Positions 27,621 through 30,000 of a DNA stretch of 30,000 nt are shown one piece after another (the first letter of the stretch is position 1; each line of letters opens with the position of its first letter). This DNA comes from Symbiodinium natans. Lineage: Eukaryota; Sar; Dinophyceae; Suessiales; Symbiodiniaceae. Both the position numbers and the translations under genes were made by a program. The notes under the pieces are model-generated. The model searched no databases, was not told where the DNA came from, and was given only the letters and a program-made list of their open reading frames with translations. The stretch covers positions 435,001 through 465,000 of the forward strand of contig CAJNDS010002064.1 of the NCBI GenBank assembly GCA_905221605.1, given 5' to 3'.

Positions 27621-28720
27621 ATGGAGGATGATGGAGGCACCAGCTCAAGGGATGCGCCGAGGACACGTCTGCTTACTCTGCGTGCGGTAGAGCGGAAGGG
27701 CACAAAAAAGAGGCGCGGAAGGACCCTGCGCTCTCTGTGCACGGTTTCAGCTGTTTCCTCATCCAAGGATGGCTCGACAGTCATCCTCGAGGGTGGCTTC
27801 CGATTCACCGGCACCTGGGCCAATGGCCAGAAGCAGGGCTTTGGCATTCTGGAGCAACCCGCGCCTAGGCTCAATGTCCCAACTTGTCTCCTCTTAGTGC
27901 ATGGCACCCATGTTGCCATGTTTCCCAGGACGGAAGCCGCTTTGAGGGCCACTTCGTGGATGACAAGCCGAACGGTGAGGGGCGGTTGGCCTATGTCTCC
28001 GGTGACGTCTATGAGGGCCAGTGGGTGGATGAGCGAGCAGAAGGTTTCGGCTCCTTCACGCGTAAGGATGGGAGCTCCTACGAGGGCCAGTGGCTCAACG
28101 ACCTGCAGCATGGCTACGGGATTGAAACCTGGTCGGATGGCTCCCGATCCTTGGAAAAGAGTTTAGCGATGGTTGTGCATTTGCTGAGGCTTAAAGCGAC
28201 ACTTGTGAGCAAAGCTTTGCTAAGGATTCGAAGGCGTTTATTGTGCTGGTGCCAAAGAGGGCCACGGCACCTTCTCGTGGGCGGATGGCGCCACGTACAC
28301 GGGTTCGTTCAGCAACAACTACTTCCATGGCTCCGGTGATTACAGGCTCGGTCTTACGTATCTGCGCGTTGATCTCGGAACCTCATTCTTTTCAGTCCCG
28401 ACCCACGAGGTGGAGCGATGGCCGCCGATACAAGGGGGGCTGGGACAAGAGCAAGCTTCATGGCTGGGGCCACATGTCCAGCCCTCAATCAGAGTCGAGC
28501 TGAGACTTCATGCATGTGGGCGTAGATCCGACGCAAGTCTAGAACCCTAAACCGTAAACCCTAAACGCTTGCGACACGGGTGGAAAAAAACCTAAATGGA
28601 GCCTCAGGATCTGGCCAGATGGGCGCTGCTATCGAGGGTTCTACGTCCGAGATCGAAAACATGGCGAAGGCTGCTTTCGCTGGTCCTCGGGGGCACAGTA
28701 CAGCGGCCAGTGGCTTCAAG
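27621..28720 (+). CDS. MORN-repeat protein, at least five exons, 3' end unresolved
   Basis: MORN repeats are short beta-hairpins found in membrane-associated scaffolds and some lipid kinases. Exons: 27621-27860, 27929-28145, 28225-28345, 28410-28475 and 28608 to about 28720. After an 54-residue or so basic, Ser/Arg-rich N-terminus come eight complete 23-residue units, beginning FTGTWANGQKQGFGILEQP, FEGHFVDDKPNGEG, YEGQWVDERAEGFG, YEGQWLNDLQHGYG, FEGVYCAGAKEGHG, YTGSFSNNYFHGSG, YKGGWDKSKLHGWG and YRGFYVRDRKHGEG, and then a ninth starting YSGQWLQG. No kinase or other domain is seen in the window. The start ATG is four bases after the LANCL stop. The 3' end is open: a possible terminal exon 28946-29134 contains RTGRWEDGAHVEWL in one frame, but no donor/acceptor pair joins it convincingly. 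The first exon could instead begin at a strong acceptor before 27770 (TTTCCTCATCCAAG). Confidence 0.85.
27861..27928 (+). other. MORN gene intron 1 (GC-AG, 68 nt)
   Basis: Donor CAACCC/GCGCCT, acceptor TGTTTCCCAG/GACGG, phase 0. The join makes EQP-DGSRFEG and completes a 23-residue repeat. Confidence 0.75.
28146..28224 (+). other. MORN gene intron 2 (GA-AG, 79 nt)
   Basis: Donor GCTCCC/GATCCT, acceptor TTGCTAAG/GATTCG, phase 1. GAT is repeated at both ends. The join makes WSDGSR-FEGVY with exact repeat spacing. No GT donor gives the same result. Confidence 0.8.
28346..28409 (+). other. MORN gene intron 3 (GC-AG, 64 nt)
   Basis: Donor TACAG/GCTCGG, acceptor CCACGAG/GTGGAGC, phase 2. The join makes GDYR-WSDGRR. 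A stronger-looking acceptor (TTCTTTTCAG, 28395) would be in the wrong phase for this donor. Confidence 0.75.
28476..28607 (+). other. MORN gene intron 4 (GT-AG, 132 nt) carrying CCCTAAA repeats
   Basis: Donor CACAT/GTCCAG, acceptor AGCCTCAG/GATCTGG, phase 2. The join makes GWGHM-IWPDGRC. It contains CCCTAAACCGTAAACCCTAAA at about 28543-28566, a telomere-type tract inside an intron. Confidence 0.75.
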
Positions 28721-28751
28721 GCATCGGGACCTGTTCTTTTGCTCCTTTACA

Positions 28752-28779
28752 TGGGTTTAGGGTTTAGGGTTTAGGGTAT
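28752..28779 (+). repeat. Short TTTAGGG tract, probably intronic
   Basis: Three TTTAGGG units just after the last recognised MORN exon, likely inside the next intron. Confidence 0.8.
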
Positions 28780-30000
28780 CTTGAGCACTTGTCTGTTCGC
28801 TGCGGAGGCAGTGTGGGTAGACACAACGTACCCGCGCAGGCAAGCAGCATGGTACGGCAAGATACAAGAACCTTGACGGCAAGGTGCCCTGCTGCAAATC
28901 TTTGCAAAGAGCCTTGTGGAGTCCCGGCAAAAAACTTCCCTACAGGTGCGCACTGGCCGCTGGGAGGATGGTGCTCATGTGGAGTGGCTTGCCGCGCTAC
29001 GCCTGGGACTTACAGAACTCTTACGGATACTTGTGTTTGTTGCATACTGGAGGCGGAAGAGAATTACAGTGTGCGAGGTTACCGATGTTCGCTCATTGTC
29101 GTATTTTGCATGCTCATATCTCCGAGCTGGCTGAACTGGCACCGTGCAAGGTAACGAAGCGCCCGGGGACAATTTCCTCACTGAAGATGACTGTTACTTA
29201 CCAGCCAAGCAGGAAAGCACTTAGGGAGAAAGCCAAGCTAGGACTTCCTTTGAGTTTGCGGCGCTGCAACTTTTGAGCAGCACGTTGATCTGAGGCAATG
29301 ATTTTGCACATTCAGGCAGAAGTGCCACGCACAGTGACCGCACGTACAGCTGTTGAGGCTGATCTCAACGCCCAACAAAGCACAGCCGAGACTTTACGAG
29401 GAACTGGATCCTGCAGCAGTGCACTTTGGTGGATACCGAACAGCGTAGCAGCCTTTACAGCAAGCACCCGAAAGTGCAAGTTTCACACTCCCGAAATTGC
29501 AGGGAGATTGGCCGAAGGAGTGCCCAAAGCGCGGCAAACTCGGCAGCCAGTCTCTCAAGCAAGGCCTCACTGGGGTTGCGGATGGTTGCGGCAAAGTCCG
29601 TGATTTTTGAGGTGACTGGGAGCCTGGCAGGAAGTGTTTGTGTGCATAGTGTAGGCAGTGTAGGTCTGAGTCGTGCTTGTTGATGCGGAGTGGATGCAAG
29701 AAGCTGCAGCATGGCTGTGCACATTCACGGTGAGGAATCTACAGCCCTGTGCCAAGAATTTGATCCATGTCGGGGATTCATTACGAGCGGTTCAAGGGGG
29801 CACCAGGAGATGCAGGAAACTACCGTACTAGGCCAGTAAGAAATTTTGCGCATGGTGAGGAGTTTGCGGGACATTCTTCAGAGCCCCAAGGCTCTAAGGA
29901 TCCTGGATTCGGAACACCGGCTCAATTTCCTAAGCTGGATAAATTCCGCCAATAGCCGCAGTAGGCTTGCAAGAGCGCCATGACAGCGCCCACGCTCCGA
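28780..30000. other. No assigned gene; possible MORN 3' exon then unknown
   Basis: A plus frame ending at 29134 after acceptor CCCTACAG (28945) may be the end of the MORN gene. From 29150 onwards, open frames on both strands (for example 29426-29683 plus and 29455-29724 minus, both with plausible amino-acid composition) show no family motif. Nothing further is supported up to the window end. Confidence 0.35.

Noticed and set aside
27431-28111. 226-codon minus-strand frame over the LANCL/MORN junction
   Set aside because: It lies opposite two well-supported plus-strand genes and has no family motif.

Overview
This window looks like nuclear DNA of a dinoflagellate; I cannot name the genus. The evidence is: (i) four tandem copies of an intron-containing ribosomal protein uL23/RPL23A gene; (ii) introns that splice at GC-AG and GA-AG as well as GT-AG sites; (iii) many interstitial blocks of the TTTAGGG telomere-type repeat; (iv) decayed non-LTR (LINE-type) reverse transcriptase fragments of the kind abundant in dinoflagellate genomes. 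I see no bacterial gene layout, no rRNA, no tRNA, no CRISPR array and no spliced-leader gene.

Layout. 1-8700: gene-poor and repeat-rich. It holds TTTAGGG/CCCTAAA blocks in both orientations, two short hairpin-forming inverted repeats (1577-1654 and 6336-6415), an AT tract, a field of GCCAATGGCC-type repeats (3767-4225), and tandem repeats at 4591-5210. 8700-15300: a graveyard of LINE fragments (plus strand about 9430-9900; minus strand 10120-10563, 11854-12131 and 12584-13910; a possible plus-strand tail at 14870-15200). Between them lie a 42-bp satellite with four-subtype order (10676-11590), a long inverted repeat (13911-14253), and a 14-bp tandem array that appears to be interrupted by a poly(A)-tailed insert (14406-14870). 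15300-17400: simple repeats and unassigned open frames. 17407-20504: the RPL23A array. 20800-24150: a second cluster of TTTAGGG-type blocks, several made of pure variants. 24814-29134: a genic stretch on the plus strand, with a possible small MGNC protein, a complete five-exon LanC-like (LANCL) gene, and, four bases after its stop codon, a MORN-repeat gene of at least five exons. 29150-30000: nothing I can assign.

The strongest results are gene models that need non-canonical introns and carry internal checks. In the MORN gene every proposed junction restores an exact 23-residue repeat. In LANCL the five exons give 411 codons with all zinc ligands, close to the animal family length. In RPL23A the GC-AG intron restores the conserved RPDG-KKAYVRL join in all four copies. 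Two LANCL introns contain inverted repeats, and one is flanked by a 7-nt duplication. That is what transposon-derived introns (introners) look like. The RPL23A array is also odd because homology starts at the first ATG and stops at the last stop codon. The genes here do different jobs (ribosome, LanC-like zinc protein, MORN scaffold), and I see no common pathway.
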